From Clostridia bacterium BRH_c25 (GTDB lineage Bacteria > Bacillota_A > Clostridia > Lutisporales > Lutisporaceae), in NCBI GenBank assembly GCA_001515955.1, contig LOES01000089.1:1-37859 (forward strand): a DNA stretch of 37,859 bases, read 5' to 3'. The notes under the pieces were generated by a model. It saw only the letters and a list, made by a program, of their open reading frames with translations, had not been told where the DNA came from and searched no databases. The stretch's first letter is position 1. Every line of letters begins with the position of its first letter. Below are positions 1 to 6,825 of this stretch, in pieces. A program made the translations under genes and the position numbers.

Positions 1-32
1 TTCATAGTGTTAATAATGCACTTCCTTGATTT

Positions 33-73
33 GTGCCTCGCATACCCTAGAAAAAAATTACTTCACGAGGCAC
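33..73. repeat. 8-bp perfect inverted repeat
   Basis: GTGCCTCG (33-40) and CGAGGCAC (66-73) are perfect inverted copies separated by 25 bases. They lie just past the stop of the small minus-strand gene ending at 77. On the minus strand the loop, not the flank, carries the T-run, so this is not a typical intrinsic terminator. It may still fold in the transcript. Positions 1-76 show no gene that I can support. Confidence 0.4.
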
Positions 74-76
74 CTT

Positions 77-397
77 TTAACTGATTTTTAGCTTAAGCTC
101 CTCCAACCTGTTTACGTTAAAATTTGCTATATACTCCCTTAAGCTGTACCACTCCAGATTGCTATTGCCGTAATACTCTCTATCTATTAATTCGGCAATC
201 AGCTGAACAAGTTTATGCTTTAACTCTAAATTCTCAGCTCTTTTAATCGAACGGTACTGTTCCAGTACAGGGGTTGTGGCAAGTGTGATTCTCCCATTAT
301 GAACCATCAGGTAATCATCGCTGAATTCCAGGACATGAGGCCCCTTCCGTATGAGCTTGACAAAGATCATTTCTTTTTCATGCTCAATATTTCCCAT
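77..397 (-). CDS. Hypothetical small protein, 106 aa
   Basis: I do not recognise this family. The start is placed at the second ATG (397), because GAAGGGAGTGAG sits at the right distance before it and overlaps the upstream ATG at 415. The product is soluble, mixed alpha/beta in appearance, with no signal peptide or membrane segment. The N-terminal half is hydrophobic/beta-like (IFVKLIRKG, YLMVHNGRITLATTP). The C-terminal half is charged and probably helical (LELKHKLVQLIAELIDREYY). No cysteine or metal motif is seen. It stands alone on the minus strand, diverging from satD. Codon use looks ordinary, so I believe the gene is real, but no function can be assigned. Confidence 0.6.
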   Translation of the reverse strand: MGNIEHEKEMIFVKLIRKGPHVLEFSDDYLMVHNGRITLATTPVLEQYRSIKRAENLELKHKLVQLIAELIDREYYGNSNLEWYSLREYIANFNVNRLEELKLKIS

Positions 398-546
398 AGT
401 CTCACTCCCTTCCATTTATGCATGACCACAAGCAGGCCGGCTCTCCACTTGTGTCTAAGGAATAAATCATGATAATTATAGCATATACTTCTTCTCCTAA
501 TATCCATTTTATATTATCTGTCGAATATTCCGGGTAATTGGCACAT

Positions 547-595
547 TAATGCATTCTATCAAATGCTCAGAGCAAAACATAATGTGGTACATTAT
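547..595. promoter_or_regulatory. Palindromic operator-like sites upstream of satD
   Basis: The gap between 397 and 737 holds no gene. It contains an AATGCATT-type palindrome near 547-554 and a 7-bp inverted repeat ATAATGT-GGT-ACATTAT at 579-595. AATGCATT-like palindromes recur directly after satD (1393-1459). Their position on both sides of a gene whose product ends in a helix-turn-helix suggests binding sites for a regulator, but that is inference. Confidence 0.3.
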
Positions 596-736
596 TGTAT
601 CTGCACGCTATATATATGCTTGACTCAAATCTTTCATACATAAAATGGTAAGCTTATACTATCAAATACTATTAATATTTTGTATAATAATATTATATGT
701 TATAATCGGCTATTCAATATGAAGGTGGTGCTATTA

Positions 737-1369
737 TTGGAGTATTGCGCTATTATTGGTGATATTGCAAACTCAAGAAAGCTTGATAACAGACTGGAAG
801 TCCAGAGTAAGTTTATACATGTAATAGAGAAATCAGTAAATGAAAATTACAGCAGGTATATTGCCTCAAATTTTACTGTTACTTTAGGTGACGAGTTCCA
901 GGGACTGCTTTATAAAGAGTACACCCATTCAAGCTATGAAATAATCAGGTTTATTAAAAAGCAGCTGGCGCCTGTAAACTTGGTTTTCGGTGTAGGGGTT
1001 GGGGCTATGGTTATTGAACCTGAACATGAAATATCCATAAGATCTGATGGTCCGGCGTATTATAATGCACGTAGTGCGGTTTCTAAAGCCAAGGAGAAAA
1101 AACCTTCAATTTGTTACTATACCGGCTCAGTAGAGGATGAATTGATCAATTCTATAATTTACTTGATTGAGGGTATTGAGAAAAAGATGACTCATAAGCA
1201 GCAGGAAGTCATTGAGCTCTACAGGAGGCTTAAATCACAGTCAAAAACCGCTGAAAAGCTGAATATTATGCAGAGCACCGTAAGCAGAATACTTAACAAT
1301 GCAGGATATTACCAGATAACTGATGCCGAAGATACTATATCTGCTTATTATAAAAAAATTTATAAGTAA
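737..1369 (+). CDS. satD: SatD family protein
   Basis: The N-terminus EYCAIIGDIANSRKL is typical of the SatD family, named for a gene of an acid-tolerance locus in Streptococcus mutans; biochemical function is unknown. I place the start at TTG 737, because AAGGTGGTG ends about 7 bases before it and the family begins at this point. An ATG at 719 and a TTG at 680 are in frame but lack a ribosome site. The product is then 210 aa. The last 50 residues (KQQEVIELYRRL...KTAEKLNIMQSTVSRIL) look like a sigma-70 region 4-type helix-turn-helix, so DNA binding is likely. The next plus-strand gene encodes a DUF3307 membrane protein, a pairing commonly seen with SatD. The two are probably one functional unit, though 244 bases with a large hairpin and a repeat lie between them. 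Confidence 0.75.
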   Translation: MEYCAIIGDIANSRKLDNRLEVQSKFIHVIEKSVNENYSRYIASNFTVTLGDEFQGLLYKEYTHSSYEIIRFIKKQLAPVNLVFGVGVGAMVIEPEHEISIRSDGPAYYNARSAVSKAKEKKPSICYYTGSVEDELINSIIYLIEGIEKKMTHKQQEVIELYRRLKSQSKTAEKLNIMQSTVSRILNNAGYYQITDAEDTISAYYKKIYK

Positions 1370-1410
1370 TAATTCCAAAGTTATGTGCTTATGAATGCAT
1401 ATATTATTAT

Positions 1411-1459
1411 AATGCATCCCAGAGTGCATAATGCGAACTTATGCACTCTAGAATGCATT
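1411..1459. repeat. Large two-tier palindrome after satD
   Basis: AGAGTGCATAA (1421-1431) and TTATGCACTCT (1439-1449) form a perfect 11-bp inverted repeat with a 7-base loop. Outside it, AATGCAT (1411-1417) and ATGCATT (1453-1459) pair again across a symmetric 3-base internal loop. The hairpin lies about 40 bases after satD. No T-run follows, so it is a poor terminator. An operator or an RNA-processing structure is more likely. Confidence 0.6.
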
Positions 1460-1540
1460 ATTTAAACTAAAATTATATTATCTATATTGAACGCACTTAA
1501 GATATTACATCGGTTATAGTGCGAATTCAATAACAATCAA

Positions 1541-1606
1541 GGAAACATTTCGCGAAATTTGAATTAAGAATGTAAAATGTTTTCCGCGAAATATATATAT
1601 GAGAGG
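1541..1606 (+). repeat. Repeated intergenic element, copy A
   Basis: This stretch begins GGAAACATTTCGCGAAATTT, contains the 12-bp palindrome ATTTCGCGAAAT (1547-1558), and ends with GTAAAATGTTTTCCGCG followed by AAATATATA (1572-1597). It runs into the ribosome site of the DUF3307 gene. Copy B (3181-3262) aligns along its whole length once a 14-bp duplication in B is removed. Copy C (21418-21447) has only the right half. GGAAACATTT and AAATGTTTTCC within the element can pair. Confidence 0.6.
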
Positions 1607-1613
1607 TATAAAA

Positions 1614-2456
1614 ATGTACAGTGAAGTCATTATATCCTTATTACTATTGTCTCATGTACTTAGCGATTTCTATTTTCAGACCGGCCAAATAGCCATGAAT
1701 AAAGGAAAAGACAGCCGGATCATGCTAAAACACACATTACATTTTACAATCAGTGCCTTTGTATTGACAAGTGCCTTCCTTAGCTGGGAACTGTCAATAG
1801 TTATTGTGATACTTTCAGCTTTGCATTTCGTACTTGACAGAACGAAGATACAATTAAACAAAAAATATGAGCAATTGCCGAATTTATTTTATTTCATGGC
1901 AGATCAAATACTTCATGTATTAGCAATCCTTTTTGTATACCCATTCATAGAAAACGTAACCGTCCATCCCTGGAGCAGCTATGCAATTACATACCTGAGT
2001 ACAGAATACCCTCTATTAGAAAGTATGACATACAATAATTTAACATACTGCATATTAGCTGCGGCGTTCCTTCTATACCTTGCCAACGGCGGAACAATCA
2101 TAACAAAGCTTTTTTTGGAGCTGCCTTCCTTTCTTGCGAATAGAAAAATAAACGAAAAACTGCCCGGCGGTCAGGAAGCCGCCGCTGTGAAGGCTGAGCT
2201 GCCGGATCTTCAAATGTATAAGTATGGTGAGGTTATAGGAATCCTTGAAAGAGTCATAATGTTCGTATTAATTGCCAGTGGGCATTATGAAGGTATAGCC
2301 ATTGTGATCGCAGCCAAATCCATTGCAAGGTTCAAGCAATTTGAAAAACACTCCTTTAGCGATTACTATCTGGTCGGTACTCTTTCCAGTTCCTTGACTG
2401 CAATAGCAGGTGGGGAATTATTCCTGCTGATATGTGATATTCTTAAACTCTCATAG
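1614..2456 (+). CDS. DUF3307 family membrane protein
   Basis: The N-terminal 130 residues carry the DUF3307 signature (LLSHVLSDFYFQTGQIA, HFVLDRTKI): a transmembrane region with conserved His and Asp in or near the helices. I count about six hydrophobic segments over 280 aa. The start is ATG 1614, preceded by GAGAGG; an in-frame ATG at 1599 overlaps that ribosome site. The C-terminal half (GEVIGILERVIMFVLIASGHYEGIAIVIAAKSIARFKQFE) is also typical of the longer DUF3307 proteins found next to SatD. Biochemical role is unknown. The leader contains element copy A, which ends right at the ribosome site, so expression may be controlled by whatever binds or folds there. Confidence 0.75.
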   Translation: MYSEVIISLLLLSHVLSDFYFQTGQIAMNKGKDSRIMLKHTLHFTISAFVLTSAFLSWELSIVIVILSALHFVLDRTKIQLNKKYEQLPNLFYFMADQILHVLAILFVYPFIENVTVHPWSSYAITYLSTEYPLLESMTYNNLTYCILAAAFLLYLANGGTIITKLFLELPSFLANRKINEKLPGGQEAAAVKAELPDLQMYKYGEVIGILERVIMFVLIASGHYEGIAIVIAAKSIARFKQFEKHSFSDYYLVGTLSSSLTAIAGGELFLLICDILKLS

Positions 2457-2527
2457 AATACAAAAAATGCATCAACTGTGATAAATACTGCTGCAAAAAC
2501 CACTAAGAATATATTTATCCTCTTCAT
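2366..2527 (-). CDS. Possible small membrane protein, 53 aa
   Basis: An ATG at 2527 is preceded by GGGGG 8 bases upstream and, about 40 bases further, by an extended -10 promoter TGATATAAT (2568-2576 complement). The predicted peptide begins with a basic patch (MKRIN) and one hydrophobic helix (IFLVVFAAVFITVDAFFVF), then a polar tail. The tail overlaps the 3' end of the DUF3307 gene in antisense, which weakens the case. Family unknown. Confidence 0.35.
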   Translation of the reverse strand: MKRINIFLVVFAAVFITVDAFFVFYESLRISHISRNNSPPAIAVKELERVPTR

Positions 2528-2567
2528 TTGTTAACCCCCATTTTATAGATTCAAAAGTTACCGCTAT

Positions 2568-2576
2568 ATTATATCA
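2568..2576 (-). promoter_or_regulatory. Extended -10 promoter for the 53-aa small ORF
   Basis: On the minus strand the sequence reads TGATATAAT, an extended -10 (TGnTATAAT), without a clear -35. Transcription would start near 2561, leaving a leader of about 35 bases before the ATG at 2527. Confidence 0.35.
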
Positions 2577-2608
2577 TAATTCCATGAACACGATGAATTG
2601 CGAGAAAT

Positions 2609-2633
2609 AAAAAAACCCTTGATTTCTCAAGAG
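2609..2633 (-). terminator. Intrinsic terminator of tRNA-Lys
   Basis: On the minus strand CTCTTGA-GAAA-TCAAGGG forms a 7-bp stem with a GAAA tetraloop and one G-U pair, followed by seven Ts. It lies 21 bases past the tRNA 3' end. Confidence 0.8.
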
Positions 2634-2654
2634 TTTATCTTCAAAAAATAAAAA

Positions 2655-2730
2655 TGGTGCGCCATCAGGGGCTCGAACCCGGGACACCCTGATTAAGAGT
2701 CAGGTGCTCTACCAACTGAGCTAATGGCGC
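2655..2730 (-). tRNA. tRNA-Lys (anticodon CUU)
   Basis: The full cloverleaf can be drawn on the minus strand: acceptor GCGCCAT/ATGGCGC, D arm GCTC/GAGC, anticodon stem CCTGA/TCAGG with loop CTCTTAA (anticodon CTT), 5-base variable loop, T loop TTCGAGC, discriminator A and an encoded CCA (2655-2657). Total length is 76. One oddity is that the T stem (CCGGG/CCCTG) has a C-U mismatch at positions 50-64, where A-U would be expected. It has its own promoter and terminator, so it is a single-gene unit. Confidence 0.95.
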
Positions 2731-2767
2731 ACGTTTGTTTTGTACGGTTTCGTCAACCGACTTTTTT

Positions 2768-2796
2768 ATTATACATAAGAAAATATGCTCTGTCAA
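2768..2796 (-). promoter_or_regulatory. Consensus sigma-A promoter of tRNA-Lys
   Basis: The minus strand reads TTGACA, exactly 17 bases, TATAAT: a perfect match to consensus. It ends 38 bases before the tRNA 5' end, as expected for a strong tRNA promoter. Confidence 0.9.
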
Positions 2797-2852
2797 CATG
2801 ATATTAATGGATTAGAATTTATTTTTTCTTAAATAGCGAGATTAGCACGGCA

Positions 2853-2954
2853 TTATTGCTTATACCTAAATGAAACCAAGTTTTTAGCCGCTTCCGCCTT
2901 GTTTTTAATTTTTCTATATTTTCCCTGAAGCATACAATACAGACATCCCTTCAT
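2853..2954 (-). CDS. Possible 33-aa cysteine-containing peptide
   Basis: An ATG at 2954 opens a frame of 33 residues starting MKGCLYCMLQGKYRKIKN and ending SFRYKQ. It has a CxxC pair, many Lys/Arg residues and a protein-like composition. The nearest ribosome-like site (AGGTGA) is farther from the ATG than usual. It could be a real micro-gene or the end of a decayed gene. Nothing else between 2797 and 3010 can be called. Confidence 0.3.
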   Translation of the reverse strand: MKGCLYCMLQGKYRKIKNKAEAAKNLVSFRYKQ

Positions 2955-3015
2955 ATTATAACTAGAATTCACCTGTCTATACTGCTGTTTGTCAATTTAT
3001 TGCTTCTCGGGTATC

Positions 3016-3043
3016 ACATCTTTCAATTATAATTCATATAATA
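3016..3043 (+). promoter_or_regulatory. Possible sporulation (sigma-K type) promoter
   Basis: AC at 3016-3017, then 17 bases, then CATATAATA (3035-3043) fits the sigma-K pattern AC-N17-CATAnnnTA. It lies about 30 bases before the coat-like micro-ORF at 3075. The region is very AT-rich, so a chance match is possible. Confidence 0.3.
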
Positions 3044-3074
3044 TAATAATTTGTTGTTCGGGAGATGATTTTTT

Positions 3075-3203
3075 TTGAAAAAATGTCCATATTACCCATA
3101 CTTCGGATATACATACAACTGTATGCATATTCCGATGACGTTTCCTCCACAAAGCCAGCCGAAGCAGCCGGGCCTTGAATGGAAACGTTTATGCGAATTT
3201 TGA
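3075..3203 (+). CDS. Possible coat-like microprotein, 42 aa
   Basis: A TTG at 3075, preceded by GGGAGATG 8 bases upstream, opens a 42-residue frame. The peptide begins MKKCPYYPYFGYTYNCMHIP and is rich in Tyr, Pro and Cys, like small spore-coat or crust peptides of clostridia and bacilli. Its last eight residues are encoded by the left end of element copy B (starting 3181), so the original stop may have been displaced by the element. No family recognised. It is too short for ordinary gene callers. Confidence 0.4.
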   Translation: MKKCPYYPYFGYTYNCMHIPMTFPPQSQPKQPGLEWKRLCEF

Positions 3204-3262
3204 ATGAATAATATAGAATGAATAATATAAAATGTTTTCTGCGAAACATATAAATAAGATAT
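3181..3262 (+). repeat. Repeated intergenic element, copy B
   Basis: It begins GGAAACGTTTATGCGAATTT and ends TATAAAATGTTTTCTGCG followed by AAACATATAAA (3226-3254). The alignment to copy A is end to end apart from one base and a 14-bp tandem duplication of GAATGAATAATATA (3202-3215 and 3216-3229). The element lies 20-30 bases upstream of the superoxide reductase ribosome site. Confidence 0.6.
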
Positions 3263-3288
3263 AATTAAACTTAACAAGTTGAAGGAGG

Positions 3289-3672
3289 GTGATTATCATC
3301 AATCCATTAAGCCAATTGATTCAATCAGGCGACTGGAAGGGCGAAAAGCATGTGCCGGTTATTCACTGCCCTGACAAGGTAAAACCCGATACTTCCTTTG
3401 AAATAAAGGTGTCAATCGGTGATGCAGTACCTCATCCCAATACCTTCGAGCACCATATAGTATGGATCAAGGTGTTTTTCCAGCCGGAAGGCTCAAAATT
3501 CCCTGCTGAAGTGGCCAGCTTCAGGTTCTCAGCCCATGGAGAGGGAGAAACCTTTACAGACCCGGTGGGATTGACTCAGATTAAAGTCAAAAAATCCGGA
3601 AGTATATATGCAATGGCATATTGCAATATCCATGGACTATGGGAAAACAGCAGGCAAATAGGTCTGGAATAG
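3289..3672 (+). CDS. Superoxide reductase (neelaredoxin type)
   Basis: This one-domain superoxide reductase reduces superoxide to hydrogen peroxide in the cytoplasm without releasing oxygen. The Fe(His4Cys) ligands are visible: H21 (GEKHVPVI), H49 and H55/H56 (PHPNTFEHHIVWI), C112 and H115 (YCNIHGLWE). There is no N-terminal rubredoxin-like domain, so it is the neelaredoxin rather than desulfoferrodoxin class. The start is odd. AAGGAGG (3282-3288) abuts the only GTG (3289), while the codon at normal spacing is ATC at 3298. Translation may begin at a non-standard ATC/ATT, or the ATC may be a changed ATG. It is preceded by element copy B and followed by a terminator shared with panE. Confidence 0.85.
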   Translation: MIIINPLSQLIQSGDWKGEKHVPVIHCPDKVKPDTSFEIKVSIGDAVPHPNTFEHHIVWIKVFFQPEGSKFPAEVASFRFSAHGEGETFTDPVGLTQIKVKKSGSIYAMAYCNIHGLWENSRQIGLE

Positions 3673-3676
3673 CTGC

Positions 3677-3710
3677 AAAAAGCCCCGATGTATCACACAT
3701 CAGGGCTTTT
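3677..3710. terminator. Bidirectional terminator between superoxide reductase and panE
   Basis: AAAAAGCCCCGATGT and ACATCAGGGCTTTT form a stem with one C-A mismatch and a 5-base loop (ATCAC). An A-tract lies on the left and a T-tract on the right, so it can serve both converging genes. Confidence 0.85.
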
Positions 3711-3725
3711 ATCCTGTATTTGCTG

Positions 3726-4658
3726 CTATGTCAGATTATCACTTATCCTTTTATTCTCAATGGCCTTGACCAGATTTGTCAGCACAAAATTGACAGGAGT
3801 ATTTATGTTGGCTTTTTTCCCTTCTTTTACAATAGCGCCGTTAATATAATCTATTTCCGTCCTTCTTCCTTTCCGCACATCCTGAAGCATAGAGGATAGG
3901 TTTTCTGATGTTTTCTCCGCAACCTGTATTACCTGGTTTATTGCATCGGTTTTCTCAAAATCCATGCCCAATGCTTTTGCTACTGCAACAGCTTCACTTA
4001 CAGCCTCTCCCATCAACAGCCTTGTTTCTTCCGACAAGGCCAGCTCACCATTTTTGACATTAACTATTGCAGTAAGTGCATTAATTCCGACATTCACTAT
4101 AAGCTTGTTCCATATAAGCTTCATTACGTCCCGGGACAGGTCAGTATCAAAGCCTGCCCTCCTTAATGCTTCTGCAGTATCAATAACCTTCCCGGATATT
4201 TTACCTGAAACCGCTCCGATATGGGTAATACCATGTCCGGCATGTCTGATATGCCCCGAGCCCAGCATAGTAGCTCCATGGGCTGTGGTTCCTGCGATTA
4301 TATTATCTCTTTCAACTGTCTTTTCGATTTCTTCAATATTCCCATAACCGTTTTGCAGGCTGAGCACGATGGTATTCTTCCCTATAACAGCTTTACTGCA
4401 GTTCAATGCTTCACTTGTTGCAGTAGATTTTACGAATACTACCGCCAGATCGACCTCTCCTATTTCACAAGCTTTGGAAGTGGCTTTGGGATATGCTTTT
4501 ATATCCTTATCCTGTTCTGATATTATCAGACCGTTATTGTTTATACGATCCACATGCTCCTGCCATACATCCAGCAGGTATACCTTGTAACCGGCATTTG
4601 AAAGAAAGCCTCCATACAGACTCCCCATAGCCCCCGAACCTATGATTGCTATTTTCAT
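3726..4658 (-). CDS. panE: 2-dehydropantoate 2-reductase
   Basis: It reduces 2-dehydropantoate to pantoate with NADPH in the pantothenate/CoA pathway. The N-terminal Rossmann motif GSGAMG (residues 7-12) and the C-terminal catalytic region with K185 and N189 (IWNKLIVNVGINALTAI) are present. Length, 310 aa, is normal for the ApbA/PanE family. AGGGTGG lies 8 bases before the ATG. It is the last gene of the operon, 25 bases after the M20 peptidase. panB in the same operon supports a true ketopantoate reductase, although ApbA-family members can act on other 2-keto acids. No panC or panD is present in the window. Confidence 0.85.
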   Translation of the reverse strand: MKIAIIGSGAMGSLYGGFLSNAGYKVYLLDVWQEHVDRINNNGLIISEQDKDIKAYPKATSKACEIGEVDLAVVFVKSTATSEALNCSKAVIGKNTIVLSLQNGYGNIEEIEKTVERDNIIAGTTAHGATMLGSGHIRHAGHGITHIGAVSGKISGKVIDTAEALRRAGFDTDLSRDVMKLIWNKLIVNVGINALTAIVNVKNGELALSEETRLLMGEAVSEAVAVAKALGMDFEKTDAINQVIQVAEKTSENLSSMLQDVRKGRRTEIDYINGAIVKEGKKANINTPVNFVLTNLVKAIENKRISDNLT

Positions 4659-4683
4659 ACATCATGCCACCCTATCATAAACT

Positions 4684-5907
4684 TCAATATTCTTCATTAA
4701 GGTAATACAAAGCTGAAAGAGCATAAAGCCTCGAGGTTTCCATCAGCTCGTCGATATCCACATACTCGTCATACTGATGAGGAAGCTCCCTGTTGCCGGC
4801 ACCTGTTGTGACTATTTCAATCCCTTTCCACGCTTTAAGAAAAGTTCCGTCGGTAGCACCGGGCACACCATTATATGTTGCATCCCTGCCTGTAAGGTCC
4901 TTGTAGGCTTTTGCCACAGTTCTGACTATCGGATGCTTTGCCGGTGTTTCTGTCCATGGTCTCTGTTCAATAATCTCAAGGGTTGCCTTAAATTCCTTGT
5001 CTTCCTTTTCCATGGCCTTAAGCAACCCGGTCAATCTTTCTTCAATGTAGTTGTGATCCTGTCCGCATATAGTTCTGATATCAATGGTAATTTTAAGCTC
5101 TCCCGGCACAACATTTACCTGCGGCTCTGCTTCTGAAGGCGCAAGAACTACAGTTGGCGTAATGCTGGGGTATCCGAGGAACGGGTCTTTCCCCCTTTTC
5201 CCTATCTCTTCCGCCTCCAATTCCATGATATGGCTAATTAACTTTGCCATCTTGGGTATCGGGTTTATTCCTGTCAAAGGCATGCAGCCATGGGACTGCT
5301 TTCCGAAAATCCTTATGACCGCCCTCATGGCACCCTTTTGCTTTATACATACATTGTTTTCCTCAGGTTCACAAATTATTGCAGCATCAATATCATCAGC
5401 ATGGCCCTTTTTTATAAAATCCTTAATCCCTATCATCAAGCCTTCTTCGTCAACCGGTATACAAAGCTTGATTTTGCCCTTGAATTCAACACCCGACTCT
5501 TTTATTGCCCTTGCAGCCATTATCATTGCCGCTACATTGCCCTTGGTGTCGCAAGCTCCTCGCCCGTATAGCCTCCCGTTGTGGATTTCTCCTCCAAAGG
5601 CCGGGTAAGTCCATTTACTGCCGACTCCCTCAGTGACTACATCGGAATGGCCTTCAAAGAGCAGGCACCTGCCTTTTTCTCTGCCGGAAAGCACGGAAAC
5701 AACATTTGGCCTGTGGGGTTCAACCTCGTCTACTAATGTTTCAAACCCCAGTTTTCTCAAATAATCAGCAATAAAAACAGCCACTTCCTCTTCGAAGGTA
5801 CTCTTGCCCGGCCTTATTACACTGTCAATACGGAGGATATCCTGAAGAAATCGTACTGTCTCATCCCGGCTTATAAGGTCTAATACATTATCGTACTTGC
5901 TGCTCAT
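4684..5907 (-). CDS. M20 family metallopeptidase (ArgE/DapE/carnosinase-like)
   Basis: This is a di-zinc amidohydrolase of the M20 family, 407 aa. Metal ligands are recognisable: H87 and D89 in FEGHSDVV, D120 in GRGACDTKG, E154-E155 in VDEEG, E180 in ICEPEE, and a late His in ELPHQYDEYV. The dimerisation domain sits between about residues 190 and 310. The family includes acetylornithine deacetylase, succinyl-DAP desuccinylase and beta-alanyl dipeptidases (carnosinases), and the sequence alone does not choose between them. Its place between panB and panE, behind a peptide transporter and a peptidase, makes a dipeptidase releasing beta-alanine an attractive guess. GGAGGAGGG precedes the ATG by 4-5 bases. 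Confidence 0.8.
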   Translation of the reverse strand: MSSKYDNVLDLISRDETVRFLQDILRIDSVIRPGKSTFEEEVAVFIADYLRKLGFETLVDEVEPHRPNVVSVLSGREKGRCLLFEGHSDVVTEGVGSKWTYPAFGGEIHNGRLYGRGACDTKGNVAAMIMAARAIKESGVEFKGKIKLCIPVDEEGLMIGIKDFIKKGHADDIDAAIICEPEENNVCIKQKGAMRAVIRIFGKQSHGCMPLTGINPIPKMAKLISHIMELEAEEIGKRGKDPFLGYPSITPTVVLAPSEAEPQVNVVPGELKITIDIRTICGQDHNYIEERLTGLLKAMEKEDKEFKATLEIIEQRPWTETPAKHPIVRTVAKAYKDLTGRDATYNGVPGATDGTFLKAWKGIEIVTTGAGNRELPHQYDEYVDIDELMETSRLYALSALYYLNEEY

Positions 5908-5937
5908 AATGCCCTCCTCCCGAAACCATAGCCAATA

Positions 5938-6774
5938 TCAATAAAGCTCTTTCAGTACATCATCCTTTATATTGAAGCAGTGCTCCGGAGCTGGGAATAT
6001 TCCTTGCTCCACTTCTTGTGAGAACTCATTGAATGCATTTTGCATAATATCTCCCACTTTTGCATACTGCTTAACAAACTTAGGTAGGAATTTGTCGAAC
6101 ATCCCCAGCATATCCTGGGTCACAAGCACCTGTCCATCACAGTCGGGGCCTGCCCCTATGCCTATGGTCGGAATTGATATTGCCCCGGAAATGAGTTTTC
6201 CGACCAATGCCGGCACGCACTCTACAACCAGCGCAAAAGCCCCTGCTTCTTCCAGGGCTTTGGCTTCATCCATTATTCTCCGTACAGACTCAACATCCTT
6301 GGCCTGCACCTTAAAGCCACCCAACTGAGAACTGGTTTGGGGCGTCAAGCCGATGTGCCCCATTACCGGAATGCCGGCATTTACTATGGCTCTCACCGTA
6401 CCAACCATACTCATTCCGCCTTCCAGCTTTATGCAGTCACAGCCTCCCTCTTTCATCAATCTGTTTGCATTATGAATTGCCTTCTCCGTAGACTCATTAT
6501 ATGCTCCGAAAGGCATATCTCCTACAATGGTGGTATTGGGTGCGCCCTTTACAACAGGAGCTATATGGTGTATCATATCCTCCATTGTAACTTTTATTGT
6601 ACCGTCATACCCAAGAACTACCATTCCCAGGGAATCTCCGACCAGTATAAGTTCTATATCCGTTCTATCAACAATAACTGCTGTAGGATAGTCATAGGCA
6701 GTAACCATTTTTATTTTCTTCTTCTCTTTTTTCAATTCTTTAAGCTTTGGAATCGGTATTTTTGCTTTTTCCAT
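5938..6774 (-). CDS. panB: 3-methyl-2-oxobutanoate hydroxymethyltransferase
   Basis: It transfers a hydroxymethyl group from methylene-tetrahydrofolate to 2-ketoisovalerate, giving ketopantoate, the first step of pantothenate synthesis. Mg ligands D47 (VGDSLGMV), D86 (VGDMPFG) and E118 (IKLEGG) and the active-site Glu in VVECVP are all present. The start is ATG 6774, with AAAGGGGA 8 bases upstream. An in-frame ATG at 6819 lacks a ribosome site and would add 15 non-family residues. The 278 aa length is typical. It lies in the middle of the peptide-uptake operon. Confidence 0.93.
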   Translation of the reverse strand: MEKAKIPIPKLKELKKEKKKIKMVTAYDYPTAVIVDRTDIELILVGDSLGMVVLGYDGTIKVTMEDMIHHIAPVVKGAPNTTIVGDMPFGAYNESTEKAIHNANRLMKEGGCDCIKLEGGMSMVGTVRAIVNAGIPVMGHIGLTPQTSSQLGGFKVQAKDVESVRRIMDEAKALEEAGAFALVVECVPALVGKLISGAISIPTIGIGAGPDCDGQVLVTQDMLGMFDKFLPKFVKQYAKVGDIMQNAFNEFSQEVEQGIFPAPEHCFNIKDDVLKELY

Positions 6775-6825
6775 TTGCAGAGTCCCCTTTCTCCAGTTCC
6801 AAGACAAAGCAGGGCACACCCCGCC

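Noticed and set aside
1420..1460. Rho-independent terminator after satD
   Set aside because: The hairpin is strong but no T-run follows on either strand, so it is listed as a palindrome instead.
1572..1606. ECF or flagellar sigma promoter within the repeated element
   Set aside because: GGAAAC and CGAA resemble such promoters, but the spacing between boxes does not fit any pattern I know.
2837..3277. Cluster of overlapping 60-70 aa frames on the minus strand at 3034-3277
   Set aside because: Low-complexity, no ribosome sites, and antisense to the better-supported micro-ORF and the repeat element.
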